The notes under the pieces: generated by a model
Database searches by the model: none
What the model saw: only the letters and a program-made list of their open reading frames with translations
What the model was told of the DNA's origin: nothing
Origin: Comamonadaceae bacterium
GTDB lineage: Bacteria; Pseudomonadota; Gammaproteobacteria; Burkholderiales; Burkholderiaceae_C
Length of the DNA stretch: 34,673 nucleotides
Assembly (NCBI GenBank): GCA_021298995.1
Contig: JAJTGB010000021.1
Coordinates: forward strand, 1 to 34,673
Direction of reading: 5' to 3'
Made by a program: the position numbers and the translations under genes
Shown: positions 9,015 through 17,667 of the stretch, piece after piece
Layout: every line of letters begins with the position of its first letter
How positions within the stretch are numbered: position 1 is the stretch's first letter

Positions 9015-10208
9015 TTACTTGCGTGCAGCCAGCACTTCAGCTGGTTGTACGACTTGCCCAGTTTTGTTGGACCAATTGTTTTTGGTGTAAGTGATCACAG
9101 CTGCAATTTCGGTATCGGACAACTGCTTCCATGCGGGCATGGCTTGGTTGTTTTGACCATTCAGCAAAACTGCAATTTGTTTCGATTTGTCGGCATTCAA
9201 GACAACGGCTGAACCGTCCAATGCCTTGATAGCGCCTACAGCTTTACCAGCAGCTTGGTGGCAAGCCACACAGTTGGCTGCATAAACTTTTTCGCCGCGC
9301 TTGAGTGAATCTTCGAGCGTCCAAACTTTGCTGGGGTCATCGGCTTTGGCAGCCATTTTTTTCTTCTCGTCCTCAACCCACTTGGAATAATCTTCAGCCG
9401 ACAACACCTTCACGTTGATAGGCATGTAGGCGTGTTCTTTTCCGCACAACTCTTGGCACTGGCCATAGAACATGCCAGTTTTTTCGGCACGGAACCAGGT
9501 GTCGCGAACGAAGCCTGGAATAGCGTCTTGCTTGATACCGAAGGCGGGCACTGCAAAGGCGTGAATCACGTCATTGGCAGTGGTAATAATGCGGATTTTT
9601 TTGCCAACAGGCACCACCATGGGGTTGTCGACCTTGAGCAAGTAGTCGTCGCCTGAAGGCTTGCCCGTGTTGGACATTTCGCGCTGGGCGTTGTCCAAGG
9701 TGGAGATAAAGCCAATGCCTTCGCCTTCGCCCTTGATGTAGTCATAGCCCCATTTCCACTGATAGCCCGTGGCTTTGATGGTGAGGTCGGCATTGGTGGT
9801 GTCCTTGGATGCCACCAAAACTTTGGTGGCAGGCAAAGCCATCAAGATCACGATGATGAAAGGCACGATGGTCCAGATCACTTCAACGGTCATGGACTCA
9901 TGGAAAGTGGCAGGCTTGTGACCCACCGACTTGCGGTGCTTCCAGATGGAATAGAACATGACAGCGAACACAGCCACAAAAATGACTGTGCACAAAACCA
10001 TCATGAAAACGTGAAGGGAGTGCTGCTCTTCAGCAATTTTGGTGACAGCTGGATGGAAATCAAGCTGATTGACCGCGGGGCCGCCTGGTAAATCTTTGAC
10101 GGCGTGAGCAGCAGTAGCCACCCAAGCACCGGCCCAAATACCCGCCCAAATACGCGCTTTATTCAGCAAAGACACCAATGTTTTGGAAATGCTCTTCATA
10201 GTTTTCAC
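9015..10208 (-). CDS. ctaC: Cytochrome c oxidase subunit II with fused C-terminal cytochrome c domain
   Basis: CuA motif CQELCGKEHAYM preceded by HAFAVPAFGIKQDAIPG, and a C-terminal heme-binding CVACH plus QAMPAWKQLSDTEIAAV. Confidence 0.96.
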   Translation of the reverse strand: MKTMKSISKTLVSLLNKARIWAGIWAGAWVATAAHAVKDLPGGPAVNQLDFHPAVTKIAEEQHSLHVFMMVLCTVIFVAVFAVMFYSIWKHRKSVGHKPATFHESMTVEVIWTIVPFIIVILMALPATKVLVASKDTTNADLTIKATGYQWKWGYDYIKGEGEGIGFISTLDNAQREMSNTGKPSGDDYLLKVDNPMVVPVGKKIRIITTANDVIHAFAVPAFGIKQDAIPGFVRDTWFRAEKTGMFYGQCQELCGKEHAYMPINVKVLSAEDYSKWVEDEKKKMAAKADDPSKVWTLEDSLKRGEKVYAANCVACHQAAGKAVGAIKALDGSAVVLNADKSKQIAVLLNGQNNQAMPAWKQLSDTEIAAVITYTKNNWSNKTGQVVQPAEVLAARK

Positions 10209-10354
10209 TAACTTCCAAGTTTCAAAATGAAACCACTACAGTTATTACAAAAGGAATCACGCGAGAGGCTTGAATCACAGCCACAGACGGACTGTTGACA
10301 GACAAGCTTAACGGGCGAAATTTTAACCGAGTTGCAGCCCGACTTTGCGATTTA

Positions 10355-11290
10355 TCAAACTTGATTTGATTTCTTTTGCGGATTTACAAGCATTTGACGC
10401 ATATCGTCTAAACCGATGTGGCTTTCTGAAGCAACTTTCACACGCGCTTGGGGTTTTAAAGCGTGACCGTAAACCACCTCGAAAGTGAGCGCCAGTCGGC
10501 CTTCCGAGTCTTTTTGAGCCAAACGCAGCAGGGCCGCGTGGAATTGTTTCAACCAATTTCGGCCCCTCATTCCTTGAAATCTGCTGACATGAAAATTACG
10601 CCCAATAGCCCTAAGGTCACTGAGTAATTTCTCGGAGTTGACATAGGTCAAGGTGATCTTTTCCATGTCCATCACTGGCTCTGCAAATCCGGCATGCACC
10701 AACATGTCGCCCCAATCGTGCATGTCGGTAAATTCATGGCTGGGCATGGGCCAGCCCATTTCGGCATAAACCGTTCTCAATTCTTGCAGTGTGTCGGGGC
10801 CCAAACAGGAAAACATCAAAAAACCATCCACAGCCAACACACGGTGCCATTCAGCCAACAGAGTTTCAGGGTCTGCCGCTTGATGCAGCAACATATTGGC
10901 CCATACCAGCTCCATGCTTTGAGACTGCAAGGACTCGGCCTTGAGCTGCGTTTGAAACCAACGCTCTGGTTTCCACCAAGGTGCGCGATGGGTAGATTGC
11001 ACCCATTCGACCTCTTCAGCTCGATCTGCATACAAATGCCCAACGGCTGTCGGGTAACGCTTGCGCAACAAAGCCAAGACATTGAGCCCTGCACGCAACG
11101 GATTCCAGCACACCCAAGACTTGGGTTGCAAACGAATGAAGGCCAACCTTTCCTCCATGCGGCGCGCCACCTCTTCGTGCAGCCAAGGCGATTCGGTGCG
11201 ACTTGGCTTGAAGGGCTTTGAACCCAATGCCAGGGTGGCCCATCTGCGAGCTGCAATGGGGTCTAGGCTTGGCGGGCGTTCGTGAGGCAT
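10355..11290 (-). CDS. SAM-dependent methyltransferase, BioC-like
   Basis: Class I MTase with LVWANMLLHQAADPETLLAEWHRVLAVDGFLMFSCLGPDTLQELR (BioC-like). Start placed at MPHERPPSLDPIAARR. Confidence 0.8.
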   Translation of the reverse strand: MPHERPPSLDPIAARRWATLALGSKPFKPSRTESPWLHEEVARRMEERLAFIRLQPKSWVCWNPLRAGLNVLALLRKRYPTAVGHLYADRAEEVEWVQSTHRAPWWKPERWFQTQLKAESLQSQSMELVWANMLLHQAADPETLLAEWHRVLAVDGFLMFSCLGPDTLQELRTVYAEMGWPMPSHEFTDMHDWGDMLVHAGFAEPVMDMEKITLTYVNSEKLLSDLRAIGRNFHVSRFQGMRGRNWLKQFHAALLRLAQKDSEGRLALTFEVVYGHALKPQARVKVASESHIGLDDMRQMLVNPQKKSNQV

Positions 11291-11357
11291 GCGATTGAAA
11301 GCGTTTTGTAATGCCGTGAATGGCGTGTGTGGCGTGTGCGAAGTATATTGATTTGCA

Positions 11358-12020
11358 ATGCACCTCCCCAGCCAATGCGCCATTTGCAAAGCTTGGCCCT
11401 CGCATGCCATTTGCAGTGCTTGTGTAGGGGCTTTTGGCCAACCTGTGCCCAGATGTCAACGGTGCGCTGCCGAATCAAGCCTCCAAATTTGCTCAGCCTG
11501 TCTTCAAACACCCAGCGCGCTCAATGCCTGCTGGGCCGCCATGGCTTATGTTTGGCCCTGGACCTCGCTCATTGCACAGTTTAAATTTCAGGGTCAAGCC
11601 AGTTGGGCACGTCATTTTGCCTTGCTCATGCAAAACGCCCCCTTTGCTGCCGATGCCATCGAACAAGCAGATGCACTCATTCCAATTCCCCTTTCGTTTC
11701 AGCGTTTGGCAGAAAGGGGCTACAACCAATCCTTGATGCTGTCACAAAAGTTGTCTTCCAAAAAAACGCACCCACACAGCTTACTCAGAATGCGGCACAC
11801 ACCGGCTCAAAGCTCCCTCCCCCGGCCCGAAAGACTGACCAACCTGAATGGCGCGTTTGCAGTGGCGCCTTTGATGGCCTCCAAACTGCGAGGCCAGCGA
11901 GTGATGCTCATTGACGATGTCATGACCAGTGGCGCCACCCTGGAAGCCGCGGCGCAGGTTTTGAAACAAGCAGGCGCATCGCATGTGTGTGCCTTGGTGT
12001 TTGCCAGAACACCGGCATAA
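11358..12020 (+). CDS. comF: ComF family phosphoribosyltransferase-like protein
   Basis: Cys-rich double zinc-ribbon N-terminus (CAICKAW..CSAC..CQRCAA..CSACL) and PRPP motif VMLIDDVMTSGATLEAAA. Confidence 0.9.
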   Translation: MHLPSQCAICKAWPSHAICSACVGAFGQPVPRCQRCAAESSLQICSACLQTPSALNACWAAMAYVWPWTSLIAQFKFQGQASWARHFALLMQNAPFAADAIEQADALIPIPLSFQRLAERGYNQSLMLSQKLSSKKTHPHSLLRMRHTPAQSSLPRPERLTNLNGAFAVAPLMASKLRGQRVMLIDDVMTSGATLEAAAQVLKQAGASHVCALVFARTPA

Positions 12021-12071
12021 GGTCGCTGTCAAGCCGCTTTAAAGCCGCTTCAAAACAACGACAATAGCGGC

Positions 12072-12539
12072 ATGTTTCAAATTGTTTTGGTTGAACCTGA
12101 AATACCGCCCAACACGGGCAATGTGATTCGCTTGGCGGCCAACACGGGTTGCGCTTTGCACCTCATTGAACCGCTGGGCTTTTCCATGGAAGACAAGCAC
12201 ATGCGCCGCGCTGGCCTCGACTACCACGAGTACGCCATGGTCAAAAGGCATGCCAACTGGGCAGAATTTTTAGCCTCTGAACAACCCGACCCTGCGCGCG
12301 TGTTTGCCCTCACCACCAAGGGCACACGCTTTGTGCAAGAGACTTCTTTTCAAAAAGGCGATTGGTTGGTATTTGGTGCTGAGACTCGAGGCCTTGCGCC
12401 CGAATTGCGCGAAAGTTTTGCGCCAGCCAATCGTTTAAAGCTACCCATGCTGGAAGGTCAGCGTAGCCTGAACTTGTCCAACAGTGTGGCGGTCACGGTG
12501 TATGAAGCTTGGCGGCAAAACGGCTTTACCAAGCCTTAA
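12072..12539 (+). CDS. trmL: tRNA (cytidine(34)-2'-O)-methyltransferase (SPOUT family)
   Basis: MFQIVLVEPEIPPNTGNVIRLAANTGCALHLIEPLGF and LPMLEGQRSLNLSNSVAVTVYEAWRQ. Confidence 0.94.
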   Translation: MFQIVLVEPEIPPNTGNVIRLAANTGCALHLIEPLGFSMEDKHMRRAGLDYHEYAMVKRHANWAEFLASEQPDPARVFALTTKGTRFVQETSFQKGDWLVFGAETRGLAPELRESFAPANRLKLPMLEGQRSLNLSNSVAVTVYEAWRQNGFTKP

Positions 12540-12991
12540 ACGTAATAGCGCGCCAAGGACTCCGCAATGCAAGCGGGCTTTTCGGAGCCTTCACGCTCAA
12601 TGGTCATTTCCCATGTGAACTGCATGCCATTGCCATCAATGGTCATTGTATTGAGGAGTTTCATGTGGCCCCGCAATTTGCTGCCCACTGGCACGGGTGA
12701 CGTAAATCGAACCTTGTTCAAGCCGTAGTTCACGCCCATGCGCACATTTTCAATTTTGATGGCGCTTTGCGACAACTTGGGAATGAGCGACAAGGTGAGG
12801 AAGCCATGCGCAATAGGCGCACCAAAGGGGCCTGCCTTGGCTTTTTCAACATCGATGTGAATCCACTGATGATCGCCAGTGGCCTCGGCAAACATATTGA
12901 CTTGCTCTTGGGTGATTTCGGTCCAAGGCGAAACGGCCACGGTTTGACCAATGCACAGTGCGAGTTCTTGAAGTGTTTGAAATGTTTTCAT
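12536..12991 (-). CDS. MaoC-family dehydratase
   Basis: ITQEQVNMFAEATGDHQWIHIDVEKAKAGPFGAPIAHGFLTLSLIP is the hydratase hot-dog motif. Confidence 0.92.
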   Translation of the reverse strand: MKTFQTLQELALCIGQTVAVSPWTEITQEQVNMFAEATGDHQWIHIDVEKAKAGPFGAPIAHGFLTLSLIPKLSQSAIKIENVRMGVNYGLNKVRFTSPVPVGSKLRGHMKLLNTMTIDGNGMQFTWEMTIEREGSEKPACIAESLARYYV

Positions 12992-13016
12992 AGCCAGCAC
13001 TCTAACCAGCTTTGTC

Positions 13017-14015
13017 TCAGAGATCAATCACCACATTGCCCAATTGACCGGATTCAACAGCCTCATGCGCTTTCACAATTTGATCCAGCGAGAAGCGAGC
13101 GCCAATGGTGTGCTGAAGTTGACCGCTGGCCATCAATGCATTCAAACGATTGACACACCAAGTTCTGTCTGCAGGCAACAAGTCGTAAACCAAGAAAAAT
13201 TTCAGGCCAATTGAATTGAACAGCAAGGGGCGGAAGTTCAATGGAATATCGCCCACCACATTGGAACCATAGCCCACCAGTTGACCGTGCGGCGCCAAGC
13301 CACCGGTGGTCACCCACTGCGATGCTGTTGCAAAATCCATGTCGATGATGACATCCACACCACGGCCTTGGCCAAAGGCTTTCAGGCGCTCCACCACAGG
13401 CTCTGTTTTGTAAAAAATAGTTTCGACAGCGCCTGCTGCTTTGGCATGTGCCGCTTTTTCTTCAGAGCCCACCGTGCCAATGACATGCCCGCCAAATTGC
13501 GTCACAAGCTGCGTCACGTAATGACCCACCGCAGACGATGCACCAGTGACCAACACTTTTTTGCCACGCAGGTTATCGTCGCCTGCCAGATGCACAGCTT
13601 GCACAGCAGTCAAACCGGGTATGCCCATGCATGCGCCAGCCGCAAAATCGGTGTTATCGGGCAGCTTCACAGCTTGTGCTTCAGGCACCACAATGAATTC
13701 AGATGCCGTGCCGTGCGCTCGTTGCCACTGCGCATTCCAAATCCAAACGCGTTCACCCACGCGCTGTTTGTCAACACCCTCACCCACAGCCTCAATCACG
13801 CCAGCGCCATCACTGTGCGGCACCACCCAAGGATCGGTCAAGGGCCTTGCGCGGCGAGACTTCACATCCGAAGGATTGACACCCGAGGTGGCCAAACGCA
13901 CGCACACTTCACCTCTGCCCGGTGCTTTGAGTGGCAGTGAGCCCAGCACCATGACGTCACGGGCTTCGCCATTTTTTTCGTACCAAGCAGCGCGGGTGGC
14001 CAGAGGTGTTGTCAT
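13017..14015 (-). CDS. NADPH:quinone oxidoreductase, MDR superfamily
   Basis: GRGEVCVRLATSGVNPSDVKSR, VPHSDGAGVIEAVGEGV, VLVTGASSAVGHYVTQLVTQFGG. Confidence 0.92.
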   Translation of the reverse strand: MTTPLATRAAWYEKNGEARDVMVLGSLPLKAPGRGEVCVRLATSGVNPSDVKSRRARPLTDPWVVPHSDGAGVIEAVGEGVDKQRVGERVWIWNAQWQRAHGTASEFIVVPEAQAVKLPDNTDFAAGACMGIPGLTAVQAVHLAGDDNLRGKKVLVTGASSAVGHYVTQLVTQFGGHVIGTVGSEEKAAHAKAAGAVETIFYKTEPVVERLKAFGQGRGVDVIIDMDFATASQWVTTGGLAPHGQLVGYGSNVVGDIPLNFRPLLFNSIGLKFFLVYDLLPADRTWCVNRLNALMASGQLQHTIGARFSLDQIVKAHEAVESGQLGNVVIDL

Positions 14016-14025
14016 TTGCAAATCC

Positions 14026-15240
14026 TTAAACGCGTTCCAAAATCAGGGCAATGCCCTGACCCACGCCAATGCACATGGTGCAAAGCGCATAGCGACCACC
14101 GGTGGCGTGCAAACGGTTCACGGCTGTTGTTGCCAAACGCGCACCCGATGCACCGAGTGGGTGGCCCAGTGCAATGGCTCCGCCCCAAGCATTCACGCGC
14201 TCATCGTCGTCTTTCAAACCCAACATGCGCAGCACGGCCAAGCCTTGCGCCGCGAAGGCTTCGTTCAATTCAATCACGTCCATTTGATCGAGCGTCAAAC
14301 CAGTTTGCGCCAATACTTTCAAGGTGGCGGGTGCTGGACCAATGCCCATCACTCGGGGAGCCACGCCTGCGGTGGCCATGCCCACCACACGGGCTTTGGG
14401 CGTCAAACTGTACTTACCCGCCATGGTTTCGTTGGCCAACAGCAATGCACATGAACCATCGTTGACGCCACTGGCGTTGCCAGCTGTCACGGTGCCATCA
14501 GGGCGCACAACACCTTTGAGCTTTGCCAAGGATTCCATGCTGGTTTCGCGGGGGTGTTCGTCTTTGTCGACCACAATGGCATCACCCTTTTTCTGGGGGA
14601 TGGTCACAGCCGTAATTTCGCGCGCCAAATGGCCCGCCTTCTGGGCTGCAACGGCTTTCATCTGGCTGGCCAAGGCCATCCGGTCTTGCGCTTCACGCTC
14701 AATTTTGTAATCGGTGGCCACGTTTTCTGCTGTCTCGGGCATCGAATCAACGCCGTATTTTTCTTTCATCAATTTGTTGACGAAGCGCCAGCCAATGGTG
14801 GTGTCGTACACCGCGTTGTTGCGGCTGAAAGCAGACTCAGCTTTGGGCATCACAAACGGTGCGCGGCTCATACTTTCCACACCGCCGGCAATCATCAAGC
14901 CTGCCTCACCCGATTTGATGGCACGCGCTGCGGAACCCACAGCATCCAAGCCTGAACCGCACAAACGGTTGAGTGTGGCGCCCGGTACATCAATGGGCAA
15001 ACCGGCCAGCAAACTGCTCATGTGCGCCACGTTGCGGTTGTCTTCACCTGCTTGGTTGGCATTGCCATAAAACACATCGGTCACGGCAGCCCAATCGACT
15101 TGGGGGTTGCGGGCCATCAAGGCGCGCAAAGGAATGGCGCCCAGGTCATCGGTGCGAATGCTGGACAGCGCGCCGCCATAACGGCCGAAAGGGGTGCGGA
15201 TGGCGTCGCAAATGAAGGCTTGTGTGATGTTGCTGCTCAT
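14026..15240 (-). CDS. Thiolase; acetyl-CoA acyltransferase / probable 3-oxoadipyl-CoA thiolase
   Basis: RTPFGRYGGALSSIRTDDLGAIPLRAL, NRLCGSGLDAVGSAARAI, NEAFAAQGLAVLR, GHPLGASGAR, CTMCIGVGQGIA. Start placed at MSSNITQAF. Confidence 0.92.
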   Translation of the reverse strand: MSSNITQAFICDAIRTPFGRYGGALSSIRTDDLGAIPLRALMARNPQVDWAAVTDVFYGNANQAGEDNRNVAHMSSLLAGLPIDVPGATLNRLCGSGLDAVGSAARAIKSGEAGLMIAGGVESMSRAPFVMPKAESAFSRNNAVYDTTIGWRFVNKLMKEKYGVDSMPETAENVATDYKIEREAQDRMALASQMKAVAAQKAGHLAREITAVTIPQKKGDAIVVDKDEHPRETSMESLAKLKGVVRPDGTVTAGNASGVNDGSCALLLANETMAGKYSLTPKARVVGMATAGVAPRVMGIGPAPATLKVLAQTGLTLDQMDVIELNEAFAAQGLAVLRMLGLKDDDERVNAWGGAIALGHPLGASGARLATTAVNRLHATGGRYALCTMCIGVGQGIALILERV

Positions 15241-15276
15241 GGGTTGACTCTTGAAGGAATGATCATTTTGGGAATT

Positions 15277-15309
15277 ATGCAATATATTGCATGTCTAGGC
15301 TGGACTCAA
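15277..15309 (-). promoter_or_regulatory. Putative thiolase-operon promoter (TTGAGT-N17-TATATT, minus strand) with a 16-bp perfect palindrome over the -10
   Basis: ATGCAATATATTGCAT at 15277-15292 is a perfect palindrome. -35 TTGAGT is the complement of 15304-15309 and -10 TATATT the complement of 15281-15286. Confidence 0.55.
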
Positions 15310-15340
15310 GCCTGCATTTCACCTAAGCGACAATTCAGCC

Positions 15341-15778
15341 ATGTTGATCCAACCTTCTCAAGCCGATGTGAGGCGCTTTTTTTGTGGTGCGTTTGCCAAG
15401 TCTCGTTCGGGCGCTACTTTAGAGCCCATCGAAATTTTGGCCAGCCAATGGATCGATGAGCACCCCGAGTATCACGCGGAATTGGCGGATGTCGACGCAG
15501 CCTTGGCAGCCATGCTCAATGCCGACCCTACTCGCGAAAACCCGTTTTTGCATTTGTCGATGCACCTGTCCATCAGTGAACAATGCAGCATTGATCAGCC
15601 CCGCGGCATCAGGCAAGCGGTGGAACTGCTGAGCCACAAAAAACAGTCATTGCACGATGCCCATCACGCCACGATGGAATGCTTGGGGCGAATGATTTTT
15701 GAAAGCCAACGCGCCGGCAAAATGCCCGATGGCAATGTCTACATTGATTGCGTGCAAAGGCACGCTACCAAAGATTAA
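15341..15778 (+). CDS. DUF1841 family protein
   Basis: RRFFCGAFAKSRSGATLEPIEILASQWIDEHPEYHAEL..NPFLHLSMHLSISEQ matches the DUF1841 pattern. Confidence 0.88.
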   Translation: MLIQPSQADVRRFFCGAFAKSRSGATLEPIEILASQWIDEHPEYHAELADVDAALAAMLNADPTRENPFLHLSMHLSISEQCSIDQPRGIRQAVELLSHKKQSLHDAHHATMECLGRMIFESQRAGKMPDGNVYIDCVQRHATKD

Positions 15779-16437
15779 CGGAATTGAGACTGGGGCACTG
15801 TTTTCAAGTCGCCGTCTAAAGAGGCAATGTAGGCCGCCATGGCTTTGAGTTCGTTGTTGGTGTATTGCTTGGCAATGCCACCCATCACGCCATTGGAGCG
15901 ACCCCATGTGGCTTGGTTTTCTGTCTTGTAAGACTTGAGCGCTACAAACAAAAAGTCTTTGTGCTGACCTGCAATTTTGGGGTAGCTGGGGTCAATGGGC
16001 TTAGAGAAGCTCTCGCCATGGCAAGAAGCGCATGCGCCTTTTTTGAGCAACTCGGCAACCTTGGCATCAGGGGCCTTGACCGCTGCCGTTTTAGCGCCTT
16101 CCACCACACCGTGCTGAGCGTAGTACGCAGAGATATCTGCAATGTCTTGGTCTGTGAGGCTGGCAGCAATACCGCGCATGGTGGGATGCTTGCGATCGCC
16201 TTTTTGGTAGGCCGTGAGGGAAGAGGCGATGTACTTGGCGTTTTGACCCGAGATCATGGGCACACGGTACACCTCAGGAAAGCTGGCCTGGTAGCCCTTG
16301 ATACCGTGGCAACCAATGCACATGGCAATCTTGGCCTCGCCAGCCTTGGCGTTGCCCTGCACGTCTTGTGCGTGGGCTGAAAAAACGGTCGCTGAAGCGA
16401 CAGTTAAAGCGATCAATGAGGATAACAAAGCGTTCAT
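15775..16437 (-). CDS. Periplasmic diheme cytochrome c (c4-like)
   Basis: Signal peptide plus two CxxCH motifs (CIGCH, CASCH) and YPKIAGQHKDFLFVALKSYK. Confidence 0.92.
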   Translation of the reverse strand: MNALLSSLIALTVASATVFSAHAQDVQGNAKAGEAKIAMCIGCHGIKGYQASFPEVYRVPMISGQNAKYIASSLTAYQKGDRKHPTMRGIAASLTDQDIADISAYYAQHGVVEGAKTAAVKAPDAKVAELLKKGACASCHGESFSKPIDPSYPKIAGQHKDFLFVALKSYKTENQATWGRSNGVMGGIAKQYTNNELKAMAAYIASLDGDLKTVPQSQFR

Positions 16438-16556
16438 TTTGCGAGCACAATCAAACTAAGACTGATGAAAATCAATGCAGGATTATATCGAGTGCGCCTA
16501 CTCAATCCTGACTTTTCTCATTTCAAATACCTTTTAATCCACTTTTGCAGCCAATT

Positions 16557-17399
16557 ATGAAATTCCAAGGGACCGAAAACTACGTTGCCACGCATGATTT
16601 GAAGTTGGCCGTCAATGCCGCTATCACTCTCAAGCGCCCGTTGCTTGTCAAAGGCGAGCCAGGCACTGGCAAAACCATGCTGGCCGAAGAAGTGTCGGAA
16701 GCACTGGGCTTGAAACTCATTCAATGGCACATCAAATCGACCACCAAAGCCCAGCAAGGCTTGTATGAATACGATGCTGTGAGCCGACTGCGCGACAGCC
16801 AATTGGGCGATGAGAAAGTCAAGAACATTGAAAACTACATCATCAAAGGGGTGCTTTGGCAAGCCTTTACCAGCGAAGAGCCTGTGGCCATCTTGATCGA
16901 TGAAATCGACAAAGCCGACATTGAGTTTCCCAATGACTTGCTGCGTGAAATTGACCGCATGGAGTTTTATTGCTACGAAACGCGCCAACTGATCAAAGCC
17001 AAAACGCGACCAGTGGTGTTCATTACTTCTAACAATGAGAAGGAATTGCCCGACGCTTTCTTGCGCCGCTGCTTCTTCCACTACATCAAGTTTCCTGAAG
17101 CCGACACCATGAAACAAATTGTGGACGTGCACTTTCCCAATTTGAAAAAAGAATTGCTTGCGGTGGCCCTGAAAAACTTCTACGACGTGCGCGGCTTGCC
17201 TGGTCTGAAAAAGAAACCCTCTACCAGCGAGCTGCTCGATTGGCTCAAACTCTTGGTGGCTGAAGACATTCCTTTAGAGGCCTTGCAAAGTGCAGACCAA
17301 AAAGTGAGCGTGCCGCCCTTGGTGGGCGCCTTGCTCAAAAATGAGCAAGACGTGAGCTTGTTTGAAAAGTTGGTTTTCATGAACCAACGCAACCGCTGA
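16557..17399 (+). CDS. MoxR-family AAA ATPase
   Basis: Walker A GEPGTGKTM, Walker B ILIDEIDKAD, FITSNNEKELPDAFLRRCFFHYIKFP. Start at MKFQGTENY. Confidence 0.94.
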   Translation: MKFQGTENYVATHDLKLAVNAAITLKRPLLVKGEPGTGKTMLAEEVSEALGLKLIQWHIKSTTKAQQGLYEYDAVSRLRDSQLGDEKVKNIENYIIKGVLWQAFTSEEPVAILIDEIDKADIEFPNDLLREIDRMEFYCYETRQLIKAKTRPVVFITSNNEKELPDAFLRRCFFHYIKFPEADTMKQIVDVHFPNLKKELLAVALKNFYDVRGLPGLKKKPSTSELLDWLKLLVAEDIPLEALQSADQKVSVPPLVGALLKNEQDVSLFEKLVFMNQRNR

Positions 17400-17409
17400 G
17401 ATTTAAAGC

Positions 17410-17667
17410 ATGGCGCGCAGTCTTCTCCTTGAAGGCATTTCCGATGCCGTTGGTTTTGTGGGTGGCGCACTCCTGGGTTTTTGGGCGGGCCGCCTTTTGG
17501 GCTGGGATGTATTTGCCAGCGGCTACGGCACCGACAGCATTGGCGGCATTGTGCTGGTGGGTTTGGGCGGCGGATTGGGTTTGCAATTGGCCCGAAAATG
17601 GCAAGCTCAACAAGGTGAGCGCTCAGACGACAAAGACCAGCCATCGTCGAAGAAAGACAATGAATGA
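17410..17667 (+). CDS. Small glycine-rich membrane protein of the moxR operon
   Basis: 85 aa, glycine-rich hydrophobic segments (AVGFVGGALLGFWAGRLLGW, GGIVLVGLGGGLGLQLARKW) and a charged tail. In operon with overlapping ATGA. Confidence 0.75.
   Translation: MARSLLLEGISDAVGFVGGALLGFWAGRLLGWDVFASGYGTDSIGGIVLVGLGGGLGLQLARKWQAQQGERSDDKDQPSSKKDNE

Noticed and set aside
12031-12050. Direct repeat AAGCCGCTT-TT/A-AAGCCGCTT between comF and trmL
   Set aside because: Only two short copies, no flanking element; too little to support a regulatory call.
13546-14454. 302-aa plus-strand ORF spanning the quinone reductase and thiolase genes
   Set aside because: Runs antisense across two well-supported genes and has no recognisable motifs.
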